From Exilibacterium sp. (lineage in GTDB: Bacteria > Pseudomonadota > Gammaproteobacteria > Pseudomonadales > Cellvibrionaceae): a DNA stretch of 64,000 bases. The position numbers were made by a program, and so were the translations under genes. A model generated the notes under the pieces. The model had not been told where the DNA came from and made no database searches. It saw nothing but the letters and a program-made list of their open reading frames with translations. The first letter of the stretch is position 1; each line of letters opens with the position of its first letter. This document shows, in pieces, positions 46,190 to 55,270 of the stretch. Where the stretch lies: NCBI GenBank assembly GCA_028280195.1, contig JANQMH010000084.1, positions 113,746-177,745 of the forward strand. The letters run 5' to 3'.

Positions 46190-46385
46190 CTCAGTCGGCT
46201 TGTGGGGCTTGCGGTTCGAGACGCGCCGTGAACCCCCGCAAGCGGGCCCGGCCCGAAATCATAGATTTCGGTCGTTCCGCGGGGCGAAGCGGTGCTTCGC
46301 CTTTGTCCGCTCCACCCATGTAGGCTTCTCGCCAGCATCCCTGCTGTCGAGAGTCTCGAACCGCAAGCCCCACAAGCCGACTGAG
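46190..46385. repeat. 196-bp element with 33-bp perfect inverted ends and four internal hairpins
   Basis: Bases 46190-46222 and 46353-46385 are exact reverse complements over 33 positions. Inside are four further hairpins: CCCGC/GCGGG at 46235-46246, CCGAAATC/GATTTCGG at 46253-46271, GGCGAAGC/GCTTCGCC at 46283-46301, and an 11-pair stem with one mismatch at 46327-46352. The whole would fold as a closed multi-branch structure on either strand. It fills the gap between pepA and the LysR gene. No transposase is present, so a MITE-like or REP/BIME-like interspersed element, or a structured RNA, are the options. Confidence 0.85.
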
Positions 46386-46563
46386 AGCCTACCACCGCAG
46401 TTCTATCGATATGTGTTGAGTGTGTACTGAAAGTAGGCTCGCTCTACTTAAATCAGCCCCACTCAACAACAATCCCGACCGCAACACTGCCGGAGTTTGG
46501 ATGCGAATACAGCCACTTTATGCTATATAGACGGACTGTCATTTGCCGAGAGCGGGCCCGCCG

Positions 46564-47505
46564 ATGGAACTGAAGTGGTTGGAAGACTTTATCTGCCTGG
46601 CTGATATCCGCAGTTTCTCCAAAGCCGCCGAAAATCGCAATGTCACCCAGTCGGCATTCAGCCGGCGCATCAAGGCGCTGGAGGAATGGCTGGGCACGAC
46701 CCTGGTGGACAGGAAGTCTCACCCGGTAACCCTGACTGTGGACGGCGCCCGCTTTGTCGAAACCGCCCAGCAATCGGTGCGTATGTTTTACAAAGTCAGA
46801 GACGACTTCAGTGCCCGAAAGCGCGATAAACGCCAGTCGCTGACCATCGGTATCGCCGATCATTTGTCCATTCATTTTTTCCCGCAGTGGCTGCACAGCA
46901 TCGAGGATGAGATCGCCGGCTACTACTTCGATTTACTTTCCAGCATCAAATCCGGTATCAGTTTCTTTGAATCGCTGCGCTTTCAGGAATACGATTTTCT
47001 TATCTGTTACAGCAGTGTCGCACACCCCATGTCGCTGGAGCTGGACAAGTTCGTGTCACTGCCGCTGGGCAGCGAGCCGCTGATACCGGTCTGCGAGTCG
47101 AAACTGCTGGACAAGGAGCGCTACTTTCTGCCCGGCAGCGCCGCGCGGCCGCTGCCTTATATCAGCTACAAGCAGTATTCGACACTGGCAAAAGAGGTGG
47201 CGGAAATCACCACCGTCAGTGGCGTTGCGCCCATTTATCTGGACCAGACCATGGAGACCAGTTCGGCGGAAAGTATCAAGGCACTGGTACTGCAGGGCTA
47301 CGGCATCGCCTGGCTGCCACAATCGGCGATAACGCAAGAGCTGCAGGCCGGCGCGCTGCAGCCGGTGGGCGACAGCAGATACCATATCCCGCTGTCGATC
47401 AATATCTATCGCTATGCACGCAATACCAAACCGGAAATCATGGCTTTCTGGAATAAACTGCTGGCGCTTTACAGCGCCGGCGAGCCGGTAACAACCAGCG
47501 CCTGA
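46564..47505 (+). CDS. LysR-family regulator, HypT-like
   Basis: 313 residues from ATG 46564, which gives the canonical LysR start (MELKWLEDFICLADIRSFSKAAENRNVTQSAFSRRIKALEEWLG); the frame is open a few codons further. The winged HTH occupies about 1-60 and the two-lobed effector domain 90-300. The N-terminal sequence, particularly DIRSFSKAAENRNVTQSAFSRRIKALE, resembles the E. coli hypochlorite-responsive regulator HypT more than catabolic LysR proteins; Met residues that would sense oxidants cannot be assigned by eye. Convergent with the peptidase gene (four-base gap) and with no divergent partner. Confidence 0.85.
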   Translation: MELKWLEDFICLADIRSFSKAAENRNVTQSAFSRRIKALEEWLGTTLVDRKSHPVTLTVDGARFVETAQQSVRMFYKVRDDFSARKRDKRQSLTIGIADHLSIHFFPQWLHSIEDEIAGYYFDLLSSIKSGISFFESLRFQEYDFLICYSSVAHPMSLELDKFVSLPLGSEPLIPVCESKLLDKERYFLPGSAARPLPYISYKQYSTLAKEVAEITTVSGVAPIYLDQTMETSSAESIKALVLQGYGIAWLPQSAITQELQAGALQPVGDSRYHIPLSINIYRYARNTKPEIMAFWNKLLALYSAGEPVTTSA

Positions 47506-47509
47506 AGCG

Positions 47510-49579
47510 TCAATCCGCCGCCGGCTGCTCAGGTGCCTGCTGCCACTGGTAAGCCCGGCCGCGGGCGTGGCGCTCAAACCACGCCAATTCGCTGTTGATC
47601 TTAAACAGCCGGTGGCGCAACTCGGCAAAGCCGTGCTTTTCCCGCGGGGCGATATACAGGCGTGATTCCACCCCCAGGTCTTGCAGAGCGCGATACAGCA
47701 ATATCGATTGTGTCGGCGGCACGCGGATGTCTTTCTCGCCCACATAGATTATCGTCGGCGTTTTCACCCGCCACATATCCTTGAGCGGCGAATGCTCCCG
47801 GTAGATGTCCAGCGGTGCGTGCTGCTGCCAGGGAGTGCCGCCGAACCAGGGCGTGCGCCCGTAGCGGGTATCGCTTTCGCCGTACATCGACACCCAGTCC
47901 ACCGCACCGGCGCCGGAGGAAGCCGCTTTAAAACGGTCGGTAACGGTGATTATTTTATTGGTCATATGGCCACCGGCGCTCCAGCCGGTTTTGATCAGCG
48001 CGCCGGAGTCGGCAATGCCCTGTGCTACCAGATAGTCCACCCCCGACAGTACATCGAGATGGGCGTTGTTAAAATAACCGCCCACCATATCGCGCATGAA
48101 GGCATCGCCGTAACCCCTGCCGCCGCGGTAGTTGGGGCTGAAGTAAGCGTAGCCCATCGCCGCCAGCACCGGGATGTAAGTGCGCCAGCGAAACTGCCCG
48201 TACTGGTCGGAGCTGCGCGGCCCGCCGTGGGAGTGGACCACCGTGGGATAGCGCCGGCCCTCGCGGTAATCGAGCGGCAGGCTCAGCAGGCCCTCGATTG
48301 GCGTGCCGTCCTGCGCCTGCCAGCGCAGCAGTCGCTGCTGCGGCAGGCGATAGCGGCGGGCAAAGTCCCCGTGGACATCGCTGACCTGGACGGCCCTGCC
48401 GCCGCCGCCGGGCAGCAGCCAGATCTCTCCGGGACTTGTCGGCGAGGTCAGCACGAAACCGTGCCGGTCCGAGACACTGTCGTAACGCCAGCCGGCCACG
48501 GTATGCACGCCGTCGGTGAGCTGCTTCAGGCCTCCGCCTCTGACGCCGACACGCCACAGCTCGGAGCGCACCCCCATATTGGCGCGAATGTAGATCCAGC
48601 GACTGCTTCGCGCCCACTGCGCCTGCTCCACTTCGAAAGTCTGCTCCCCGGCCAGCAGCGTCACTGTGCCGCTGGCGATATCCACCACAAACAGATTGCC
48701 GTCGTAGTAGTACTCGCCTGCGGCATTGGCGTCGGCGATAAAAAGGATCTTTTTGTTATCCGGCGATACCTGTATGGCACCTTCGGCAATGGTATTGTCG
48801 GTAACGCGGCGCGCCTCGCCGCCGGCGGGCAGCACCCAGATATCGGCGGCGTGCCGGTCGTCTATCGCCAGCCCCGCTGCGCGGCTGTAGGCGATGAGCT
48901 GATTGTCCGGCGACAGGGAAAAAGCCCTGACAAAGAACTCGCCGCTGGTAATCTTCTCGACCTCATTATCGTTGCTCTCAGCACTGCCATCGCCGCCGCC
49001 ACTGTCGATATCCACCTTCCAGATATGGCGATAGCTCAACGGCTGCTCAAACGCAAACATATCGTCTTTGGCTTTTTTGCGCTTTTCAATGGCCGCATCC
49101 AGCGGCTCGTCGGCGAGAAAATAGATCGACTTGCCGTCGCGGCTCCACTGGTAGTTTTCGATATCGGCCCTGTGGCCGGCCAGCGCAAAAGCCTCGCCGC
49201 CGGCCATCGGCAACAAATAGATACGCTTGTGGGAATCGGACTTTCTCTTTGCCAGAAAGCTGATGAAGCGGCCGTCCGGCGACCAGCGCACGGCGCTCTC
49301 GGTGTGCTCGTCAAAGGTCAGTTGCCGGTCCTCTGCCGAGTCGACCCGGGACAGCCACAAATCGGCTACCTGCTTGTTTTTGTTCCAGTCGGAAACACGT
49401 TTTCTATAAACCACCGCACGGCCGTCGGGCGAAACGCTGGGCACCGACAGGGAGGGAATATTGAGTATGTCGAGCGGCGTCATTTGCCGCGCCTGTGGCG
49501 GCGTTTGCGCGAACACCTGAAGCGGCAAAAGCAGAACCGCGGGCAAAAAGAGGGTACGGCAGACTGTATTCATAAGCAT
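47510..49579 (-). CDS. S9-family prolyl oligopeptidase-like peptidase, exported
   Basis: 689 residues. Signal peptide MLMNTVCRTLFLPAVLLLPLQVFAQ (ATG 49579; a second ATG at 49573 would serve equally). A WD40-like beta-propeller (about 35-400, repeats such as VSPDGRAVVYRKRVSDWN and WSPDGRFISFLAKRK) is followed by the alpha/beta-hydrolase domain with catalytic Ser in GWSAGGHMTN, Asp in VGEKDIRVPP and His in REKHGFAE. It should cleave short peptides in the periplasm. With pepA nearby it suggests peptide scavenging, with the next TonB receptor as possible importer. Confidence 0.93.
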   Translation of the reverse strand: MLMNTVCRTLFLPAVLLLPLQVFAQTPPQARQMTPLDILNIPSLSVPSVSPDGRAVVYRKRVSDWNKNKQVADLWLSRVDSAEDRQLTFDEHTESAVRWSPDGRFISFLAKRKSDSHKRIYLLPMAGGEAFALAGHRADIENYQWSRDGKSIYFLADEPLDAAIEKRKKAKDDMFAFEQPLSYRHIWKVDIDSGGGDGSAESNDNEVEKITSGEFFVRAFSLSPDNQLIAYSRAAGLAIDDRHAADIWVLPAGGEARRVTDNTIAEGAIQVSPDNKKILFIADANAAGEYYYDGNLFVVDIASGTVTLLAGEQTFEVEQAQWARSSRWIYIRANMGVRSELWRVGVRGGGLKQLTDGVHTVAGWRYDSVSDRHGFVLTSPTSPGEIWLLPGGGGRAVQVSDVHGDFARRYRLPQQRLLRWQAQDGTPIEGLLSLPLDYREGRRYPTVVHSHGGPRSSDQYGQFRWRTYIPVLAAMGYAYFSPNYRGGRGYGDAFMRDMVGGYFNNAHLDVLSGVDYLVAQGIADSGALIKTGWSAGGHMTNKIITVTDRFKAASSGAGAVDWVSMYGESDTRYGRTPWFGGTPWQQHAPLDIYREHSPLKDMWRVKTPTIIYVGEKDIRVPPTQSILLYRALQDLGVESRLYIAPREKHGFAELRHRLFKINSELAWFERHARGRAYQWQQAPEQPAAD

Positions 49580-49702
49580 TCATCAGTGGTTATCAGTGCG
49601 GATGGTGTTGTCTTGCACGACAGATTCTACCTGCTCGTATCGACCTCATCCAATACCGAAACAGGGATTTGTTATGCAAAATTTTCCTGCTCTGCAGGGC
49701 CG

Positions 49703-49716
49703 TGAATACGTATTCA
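49703..49716. promoter_or_regulatory. 14-bp perfect palindrome TGAATACGTATTCA
   Basis: Lies in the 204-base divergent gap between the S9 peptidase and the TonB receptor, 67 bases before the receptor start. Candidate operator for either gene. Confidence 0.45.
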
Positions 49717-49783
49717 TATTGAAAATAGAGTATCCACTCGACAACATCATTGCCCTGCTTCTCGTGCCCAGGGAGGGCCAACC

Positions 49784-52489
49784 ATGTCGATAATCAAAAC
49801 CACCCGCCTGGCATTTGTCATTACATCGGTACCCTTATGCCAGCTCAGCCTGCCGGCAGCGGCGCAGAACAGCCGGGGCGCCGAGATAGAGGAAGTCATT
49901 GTCACTGTCGCCCGCCGCGAGCAGTCGCTGCAGGACTACGCCGGCACTGCGGTCGCTTTCAGCCAGAGCGATCTGCAGCGCCGGGGTGTGGGCTTCGATT
50001 TTCAAAGCATCCAGGCGGTGGTGCCGGGGCTGCATATCTCCTTCAATGAAGGCTTTCAGGAAATCTATATTCGCGGTATTGGCACGCAGAGCAATGGCGC
50101 GTCGGCCGATCAGCCTACCGCCGTTCACTACAACGGCGCCTACGTACCGAAAATGCGCGGCCTCGGCCCGGTGATGTTCGACCTGCAGCGCATCGAAGTG
50201 AACCAGGGCCCCCAGGGAACGCTGCGGGGGCGCAATGCCACTGCCGGTTCCATCAATATCCTGCCCAGGCTGCCCGAACTGGAGGAGGTCAACGGCAAGC
50301 TGGCGGTGGGCACCGGTGAGTTCGATCTGCGTGAGACCGAGCTGGCGCTGAACCTGCCGGTGAGTGAAACCCTGGCCCTGCGCGCCGCCTATTTTTCCCG
50401 CGAGCACGACGATTACTACAGCAATGCCGGGCGCGGGGCATCCGCTCAGGATGTCAGGGGAAGCGGCTCAGAAGACGAGGAAGCCGTGCGCCTGTCGGCG
50501 CGCTGGGAACCCGACGCCCGGTTTTCCGCCACCCTGGTTTACGATTATATGACCATGGGCGGCTCCGGCTTTCCCGGACAGTATGGCGGGCAGTTGTTCA
50601 GTCAGGGCGGCACCATCGACGACCTCGACGACCCCTGGGAGCAGTTCTTTCAAACCCGGGGCAGAGTGGACAATGAAATCGATTCGCTGGTACTCACCCT
50701 GATATACGAGTTCGATGCCTTCGGCGTCGAGCTTATCGCCAGTCAGCGCCAGTTCGAAGGCCTGACTGTGAATTCGCGCCGGCCCTTCCAGTACGGCTTT
50801 GTCAGTGATGAGGTGCGCTCGGTCGAGGATATTATCGAGGCCGGGCGCTGGAGTGCGGACAATTTCAATACCAACTATATTTCCGACGACAATGAAACCA
50901 CCACTGCCGAGCTGCGGTTTTTTGCCCGCGGCGACAGCGATTTATTCTGGACCGGCGGGCTGTTTTACGCCGATGAGACTGCCGACGAATTCCGCTGGGA
51001 CACCTCCGATGCCCCGGCGCTGAGCCAGACCAACCTCGGCGGCCCCGATCTGACCAATGCCGGCAGTGAATCCCTGTCGGCCTATTTCGACGCAACTTAT
51101 TCACTCAGCGACAGCCTGCGCATCAAAGGCGGTTGGCGCTATACCCGGGAGGAAAAAGACTTCAGCTGGTGGGAGGCGCAGATCTCCCTGGGCACCTTTG
51201 CCGATACCACCGACCTGGACAACGACGGCGATACCACCGAACTGGTCGGCGCCGGCGATGCCGGCCTCGACAACCTGGTGCGCCTCAGTACGCCCGGCTT
51301 TGCCGTGGTGCCGGCCGGCGCTCAGCGCCTTGCCAATCCGCTGACCGACTTTGCCGATGCCGAGGCCTTTTTGCGCAGCTTTATCAAGCGTTTCGGCGGC
51401 CGCGATACCCTCGACGATGTGCTTGCCGCCAATCCCGGCATCGGTACCATCACCACCACCTTCCCGGCCGGGGTGTTTTCACAGGACTACGACGATAACT
51501 ACATCGACTGGCGCCTGGGCGTGGAATACGATCTGTCCGGCGCCAGCCTGGTATACGGCAGCGTCACCACCGGCACCCGCGCCGGCGGCGTCAATACGCC
51601 GGTGTTCGATGCCGGCGGCAATGCCCTGGCGCAGACCTTCGATCCGGAGGAACTGACCGCTTACGAGATAGGGCTGAAAAGTCAGTTCGACTGGCGCGAT
51701 ATGCCGGTGACTTTCAATGTCTCCGCTTTTTACTACCAGTATGAAGACCAGGTATTCCAGGTCGGGGTGGCCGGGGCCGGCGGCTTCGACCCGGATGCCA
51801 CCAACGTTGCCGCCAATCTGCAGCAGGTCAGTGTCAATGCCGGCGAGTCGTCGGTGCTGGGCCTTACGCTGGACGGCAATCTGCGCTTTGGCCCGGGCTT
51901 TACGTTTGGCTGGAATATTCTGCTGGCCGATTCGGAGGTCGACGAGGGCTTTACCCTCGACGGCCGTCAAACCACCCAGATGGTGGATGTGGACGGCGAT
52001 CCGAACACGCCGGCCGTGGCGGTGGGCGCGCCCAATATCGATATCTCCGGCAATCCGCTGATCAATCAATCCGACCTCACCGCCGTGTTCGATCTGGGCC
52101 AGGTGCTGGATGTGGCCTGGGGTACTCTCGACTGGACACTGACGGCTTCCTATCGCAGCGAGTTCCACGCTACACCGTTTAACAACCAGGGTTACGACAA
52201 CCTCGGCAACCCCATCCCGCTGGCAGAGATGGTCACCTGCTGCGGCTCGGCCGGCGCCGCGGCCTTTGGCGACGGGCGTTTTTACAACGACGAGGTCGAC
52301 GCGACACTGCTGTGGAATATCGCCGCCGGCACCAATTTTGGCGACAATGACCAGTACCGGCTCGAGGCCTACGGCCTGAATATCACCGAAGAGGCCTATG
52401 CCCAGAAACAGATTATCAATCACTTCGTCAATATCGCCTTCATCAATACGCCGCGGACCTTCGGACTGCGGTTCAAGGCGGATTTTTAG
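49784..52489 (+). CDS. TonB-dependent receptor
   Basis: 901 residues; ATG 49784 follows GGGAGG at 49771-49776. Signal peptide to about residue 27 (LCQLSLPAAAQN), TonB box EEVIVTVARREQSLQDYAG, plug with EIYIRGIGTQSN and LQRIEVNQGPQGTLRGRNATAGSINILP, long barrel with terminal ADF. The plug motif has NQGPQGTLRGRN where most have LxGPQGTLYGRN. Large extracellular loops account for the length. It diverges from the S9 peptidase gene. Substrate unknown. Confidence 0.93.
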   Translation: MSIIKTTRLAFVITSVPLCQLSLPAAAQNSRGAEIEEVIVTVARREQSLQDYAGTAVAFSQSDLQRRGVGFDFQSIQAVVPGLHISFNEGFQEIYIRGIGTQSNGASADQPTAVHYNGAYVPKMRGLGPVMFDLQRIEVNQGPQGTLRGRNATAGSINILPRLPELEEVNGKLAVGTGEFDLRETELALNLPVSETLALRAAYFSREHDDYYSNAGRGASAQDVRGSGSEDEEAVRLSARWEPDARFSATLVYDYMTMGGSGFPGQYGGQLFSQGGTIDDLDDPWEQFFQTRGRVDNEIDSLVLTLIYEFDAFGVELIASQRQFEGLTVNSRRPFQYGFVSDEVRSVEDIIEAGRWSADNFNTNYISDDNETTTAELRFFARGDSDLFWTGGLFYADETADEFRWDTSDAPALSQTNLGGPDLTNAGSESLSAYFDATYSLSDSLRIKGGWRYTREEKDFSWWEAQISLGTFADTTDLDNDGDTTELVGAGDAGLDNLVRLSTPGFAVVPAGAQRLANPLTDFADAEAFLRSFIKRFGGRDTLDDVLAANPGIGTITTTFPAGVFSQDYDDNYIDWRLGVEYDLSGASLVYGSVTTGTRAGGVNTPVFDAGGNALAQTFDPEELTAYEIGLKSQFDWRDMPVTFNVSAFYYQYEDQVFQVGVAGAGGFDPDATNVAANLQQVSVNAGESSVLGLTLDGNLRFGPGFTFGWNILLADSEVDEGFTLDGRQTTQMVDVDGDPNTPAVAVGAPNIDISGNPLINQSDLTAVFDLGQVLDVAWGTLDWTLTASYRSEFHATPFNNQGYDNLGNPIPLAEMVTCCGSAGAAAFGDGRFYNDEVDATLLWNIAAGTNFGDNDQYRLEAYGLNITEEAYAQKQIINHFVNIAFINTPRTFGLRFKADF

Positions 52490-52576
52490 TCCCTGCAGGC
52501 AGTGAAAAACGGGCAGGCCCGGCTGAGCAGGCGGCCTATGGCGTCTCTGCCAACCGCGGCCGGCTTGCTTTTAGTA

Positions 52577-52632
52577 CAAAACATACCCCAAATATCGACT
52601 TTGTAGGTCCAAAACACACCCCAATAATAGAC
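52577..52632. repeat. Two direct repeats with 33-bp period upstream of the DUF4143 ATPase
   Basis: Copies at 52577-52599 and 52610-52632 agree at 19 of 23 positions around a CAAAACA-y-ACCCCAA core. A 33-base period is about three helical turns, so both copies face the same side of the DNA. A TAAAAT (52643-52648) follows, a likely -10 element. Confidence 0.65.
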
Positions 52633-52701
52633 CTTTCCATGTTAAAATAGCCTGCAATAAGCTACTTTTAGTCAACTGCCAAAAATTCGAGAGGTGATAG
52701 T

Positions 52702-54081
52702 CTGAAGCGTAAGCAACTGATTTTCTTGGAAAATTGGCTAAAAAAAGGCAATAGAAAGCCAATTATACTGCGCGGTGCACGCCAAGTTGGCAAATCAACC
52801 CTCGCTGAACTGTTCGCTGAGCGACAGGGCAGGCCCTTGGCAGCGATTAACCTGGAACGGCATACAGACCTTTCATCAGCATTCGAGCGCAATGACCCCA
52901 AGCGCCTGATCGACCTGCTCGAGGCACTCCCGAATATGGGTGCTGTTTCCTCAGATTCTCTGCTGTTCTTTGACGAAATCCAGGCAGTTCCCCCGGCCAT
53001 CCCGGCACTGAGATATTTTTATGAAGACATGCGCCGCTTACCCGTCATGGCAGCCGGTTCTTTGCTGGAGTTCGTTCTGGCCGATCATCAGTTTTCCATG
53101 CCTGTCGGTAGGGTTGAATACCTCCATATGGGCCCGATGACTCTGACGGAGTTTTTAGATGCGCTGGGCGAAAATAAACTGGTAACGATCATCAGAACGT
53201 TCAAGCTGGGAGATACTATTGATCCGGTCGTTCACAAGCGGCTGCTGGAACTGCTGCGCAGCTATTTTTTTGTCGGCGGTATGCCCGAAGCAGTTCGCAC
53301 CTATGCCCAGTCCAAAAGGCTCAGAGATGTCAGCGAAGTTCACAATTCGATCATTGAAACCTATCGGGAAGACTTTCCGAAATATATAGGGTCGAGAAAA
53401 CTTGCGCGCATCCAGGCTGTGTTTAACTTTGCGGCACGCAATGTGGGCAACAAGGTTAAGTACAGCCAGTTTTCAAATCAGGATAAGAGTGCAACTATCA
53501 AAGCGGACATTGAGTTATTGTGCATGGCCCGGGTGTTGTCAAAAGTCGTGCACAGCCATTGTAGCGGCCTGCCGCTGCAAGCCGATATCGATGAAAGAGT
53601 TTATAAACTGATTTTTTTGGATGTCGGTCTGATGAATGCCATCTGCGGTCTGGGGTGGGACACCATCGCCCAAATGACCATCATGCAGCTGATCAATGAG
53701 GGGACTATCGCCGAACAGTATATCGGCCAGCACCTGCAGGATATGTTGTCTACCTCGCCAAACAGGGAACTGACGTACTGGCTGCGCGAGGGGCGTTCCA
53801 ACAATGCCGAAGTCGATTATGTTTTGGCAATCGAAGGCCAGATTGTGCCCGTTGAAGTCAAGGCCGGGACCAGCGGCAGCCTCAAGTCTTTACATCAATT
53901 TGTCAGCGAAAAAGGCGTATCTCGGGCAGTTAGATTTGATACGGGCCTGCCATCGAGACAATCGGTCACCACAAGAGTTCGGCAGGGTTCGAACACAGCC
54001 GATATCGACTACCAGCTAATTTCACTGCCGCTGTATCTGGTGGAGCGCTTACCGGAACTCATCCTCCAGGAAGACCGCTAG
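52702..54081 (+). CDS. AAA ATPase with DUF4143 domain
   Basis: 459 residues if translation starts at CTG 52702, or 451 from TTG 52726. CTG is preferred: GAGAGGT lies seven bases before it, and it restores the family-typical start MKRKQLIFLENWLKKG. Walker A is GARQVGKST (about 27-35), Walker B LLFFDEIQ (about 90-97), sensor MAAGSLLEF; the C-terminal half (about 215-450) is DUF4143, with a nuclease-like EVDYVLAIEGQIVPVEVKAG near the end (Asp ... Glu-x-Lys of the PD-(D/E)XK fold). Function of this common family is unknown. GC and codon use are lower than in the neighbours, which suggests transfer. Confidence 0.88.
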   Translation: MKRKQLIFLENWLKKGNRKPIILRGARQVGKSTLAELFAERQGRPLAAINLERHTDLSSAFERNDPKRLIDLLEALPNMGAVSSDSLLFFDEIQAVPPAIPALRYFYEDMRRLPVMAAGSLLEFVLADHQFSMPVGRVEYLHMGPMTLTEFLDALGENKLVTIIRTFKLGDTIDPVVHKRLLELLRSYFFVGGMPEAVRTYAQSKRLRDVSEVHNSIIETYREDFPKYIGSRKLARIQAVFNFAARNVGNKVKYSQFSNQDKSATIKADIELLCMARVLSKVVHSHCSGLPLQADIDERVYKLIFLDVGLMNAICGLGWDTIAQMTIMQLINEGTIAEQYIGQHLQDMLSTSPNRELTYWLREGRSNNAEVDYVLAIEGQIVPVEVKAGTSGSLKSLHQFVSEKGVSRAVRFDTGLPSRQSVTTRVRQGSNTADIDYQLISLPLYLVERLPELILQEDR

Positions 54082-54093
54082 CATACACTTCCA

Positions 54094-54726
54094 CTAGCCC
54101 ACCTCGACAAAACTACCCGCCTGCCGGAAAACCCGCCCCAACAAGGGGTGCACCACATCCAGTTGAAAGCGAAAGCTGCCGTCATCCAGCGCCGTTTGCA
54201 CCACGGTAGTCGTGCCCGGGCTGAGAATATGCGGAACCGGTATCTTGAAACGGCCCAGCCGCCAGAAAAAGCGCGTACTCCGAAAATGGATGGCAGCGGC
54301 ACTCTCAGTGACGTTCAGGTACATGCCAAAGCCAAACCCCACCAGTTCGACCAGCCCTGCCTGTGGCTGGATACACTTGGTGGAGCGCACCCGATTGACC
54401 TTTTTACCGGCAAAGTAGTAGCAGCGGTCCCAGGTCATACCGCCGCGGCGCCTGTCCGGGTAGACCTGCACGGTGACCGGCACATCGACACCCCGGTACA
54501 ACGCCAGCGGCGTGCCGATTGAGCGGCACAACCAGGCCAGCAGGATGCCGGCGGGCGACATCCATACTTCGTGCATGGTTCCCCGGTAGCTGACCGCGCG
54601 ATGCGCATCGCGGCCGCCAAAACGCCTGCGTATGTCCGGGTGCAGGCGCCGCCAGGCCGCGGCGCCCAGTAATGATGGGTAGCTGCTGTACAGATCGTCG
54701 TTTAACCGCGGGGGATTGCCGGTCAT
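54094..54726 (-). CDS. DUF4166 domain protein
   Basis: 210 residues from ATG 54726, which is preceded by GGAGG at six to ten bases; an in-frame GTG at 54753 lacks a site. The sequence follows the DUF4166 pattern: LHPDIRRRFGG, YRGTMHEVWM, WLCRSIGTPLALYRG, WDRCYYFAGK, LVELVGFGFGMYLNV, FKIPVPHILSPG and VVHPLLGRVFRQAGSF. No signal peptide or membrane helix. Function unknown. It is the second gene of an operon with the DUF393 protein, and a GbsR/MarR-type operator lies upstream of that operon. Confidence 0.85.
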   Translation of the reverse strand: MTGNPPRLNDDLYSSYPSLLGAAAWRRLHPDIRRRFGGRDAHRAVSYRGTMHEVWMSPAGILLAWLCRSIGTPLALYRGVDVPVTVQVYPDRRRGGMTWDRCYYFAGKKVNRVRSTKCIQPQAGLVELVGFGFGMYLNVTESAAAIHFRSTRFFWRLGRFKIPVPHILSPGTTTVVQTALDDGSFRFQLDVVHPLLGRVFRQAGSFVEVG

Positions 54727-54798
54727 TATCGCCTCCGTTGTCGAGTGCCCCACCCATCGCCAATGGCCGCAGAGCGGCCTCGTCGATGGCCAGATCGC

Positions 54799-55170
54799 CT
54801 ACCAGTGTTTCAACAGCCTGTTGCAGCGATACAACAGCCGCGCAAAGCCGTTATAGGCCAGCCTGGCCAGCGGATGGACAAGTGGCGATGTAAACAGGCG
54901 CGCCTTCCAGCGCTCACCCGGTGAGTACTGCCACAGGGCAATAAAGGCATCAATGCCGACATGCAGCTGCGTACTGCCGTCGATGACATGCAGCCTTTCG
55001 CGAACAAATTCGGTATCGGCGTCCAGTTCGCCCCTGGCCTGCAAATCGGTGTGGATATCGATCCAACTGACTTCACAGTGCTGCATTTTTCGCCGTTGGT
55101 GGCGAATGCCGGCTCTACAGACCGGGCAGGCACTGTTGTAGTAAACTCGGGGTTTTGCCTTATCGGTCAC
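54799..55170 (-). CDS. DUF393 (DCC family) thiol-disulfide oxidoreductase-like protein
   Basis: 123 residues from GTG 55170, with GGAG eight bases upstream. N-terminal RVYYNSACPVCRAG is the thioredoxin-like strand and CxxC of the DCC family; the segments VSWIDIHTD and HVGIDAFIALW are also typical. It may act as a cytoplasmic thiol oxidoreductase, but no substrate is known. It lies 72 bases ahead of the DUF4166 gene, a neighbour pair common in proteobacteria, and downstream of the palindrome at 55234-55251. Confidence 0.87.
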   Translation of the reverse strand: MTDKAKPRVYYNSACPVCRAGIRHQRRKMQHCEVSWIDIHTDLQARGELDADTEFVRERLHVIDGSTQLHVGIDAFIALWQYSPGERWKARLFTSPLVHPLARLAYNGFARLLYRCNRLLKHW

Positions 55171-55233
55171 TGCCGTTTCTCCGGTAAAAACTCGCCACTG
55201 TCTATCTGGAAAGACTTTGCTGTTATTCAGTTA

Positions 55234-55251
55234 TTTCTGTCACAACAGAAA
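55234..55251. promoter_or_regulatory. Operator TTTCTGT-N4-ACAGAAA upstream of the DUF393-DUF4166 operon
   Basis: TTTCTGTCACAACAGAAA, perfect seven-base arms, 64 bases before the DUF393 start and just after the end of the GbsR/MarR gene. The same palindrome stands before that regulator gene (55927-55946). Confidence 0.75.
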
Positions 55252-55270
55252 GTACCATTCAAAAAAATAC

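Noticed and set aside
46012..46395. Open frame across the 196-bp palindromic element (minus strand)
   Set aside because: Its sequence is produced by the inverted repeats and the end of pepA; no ribosome site or domain.
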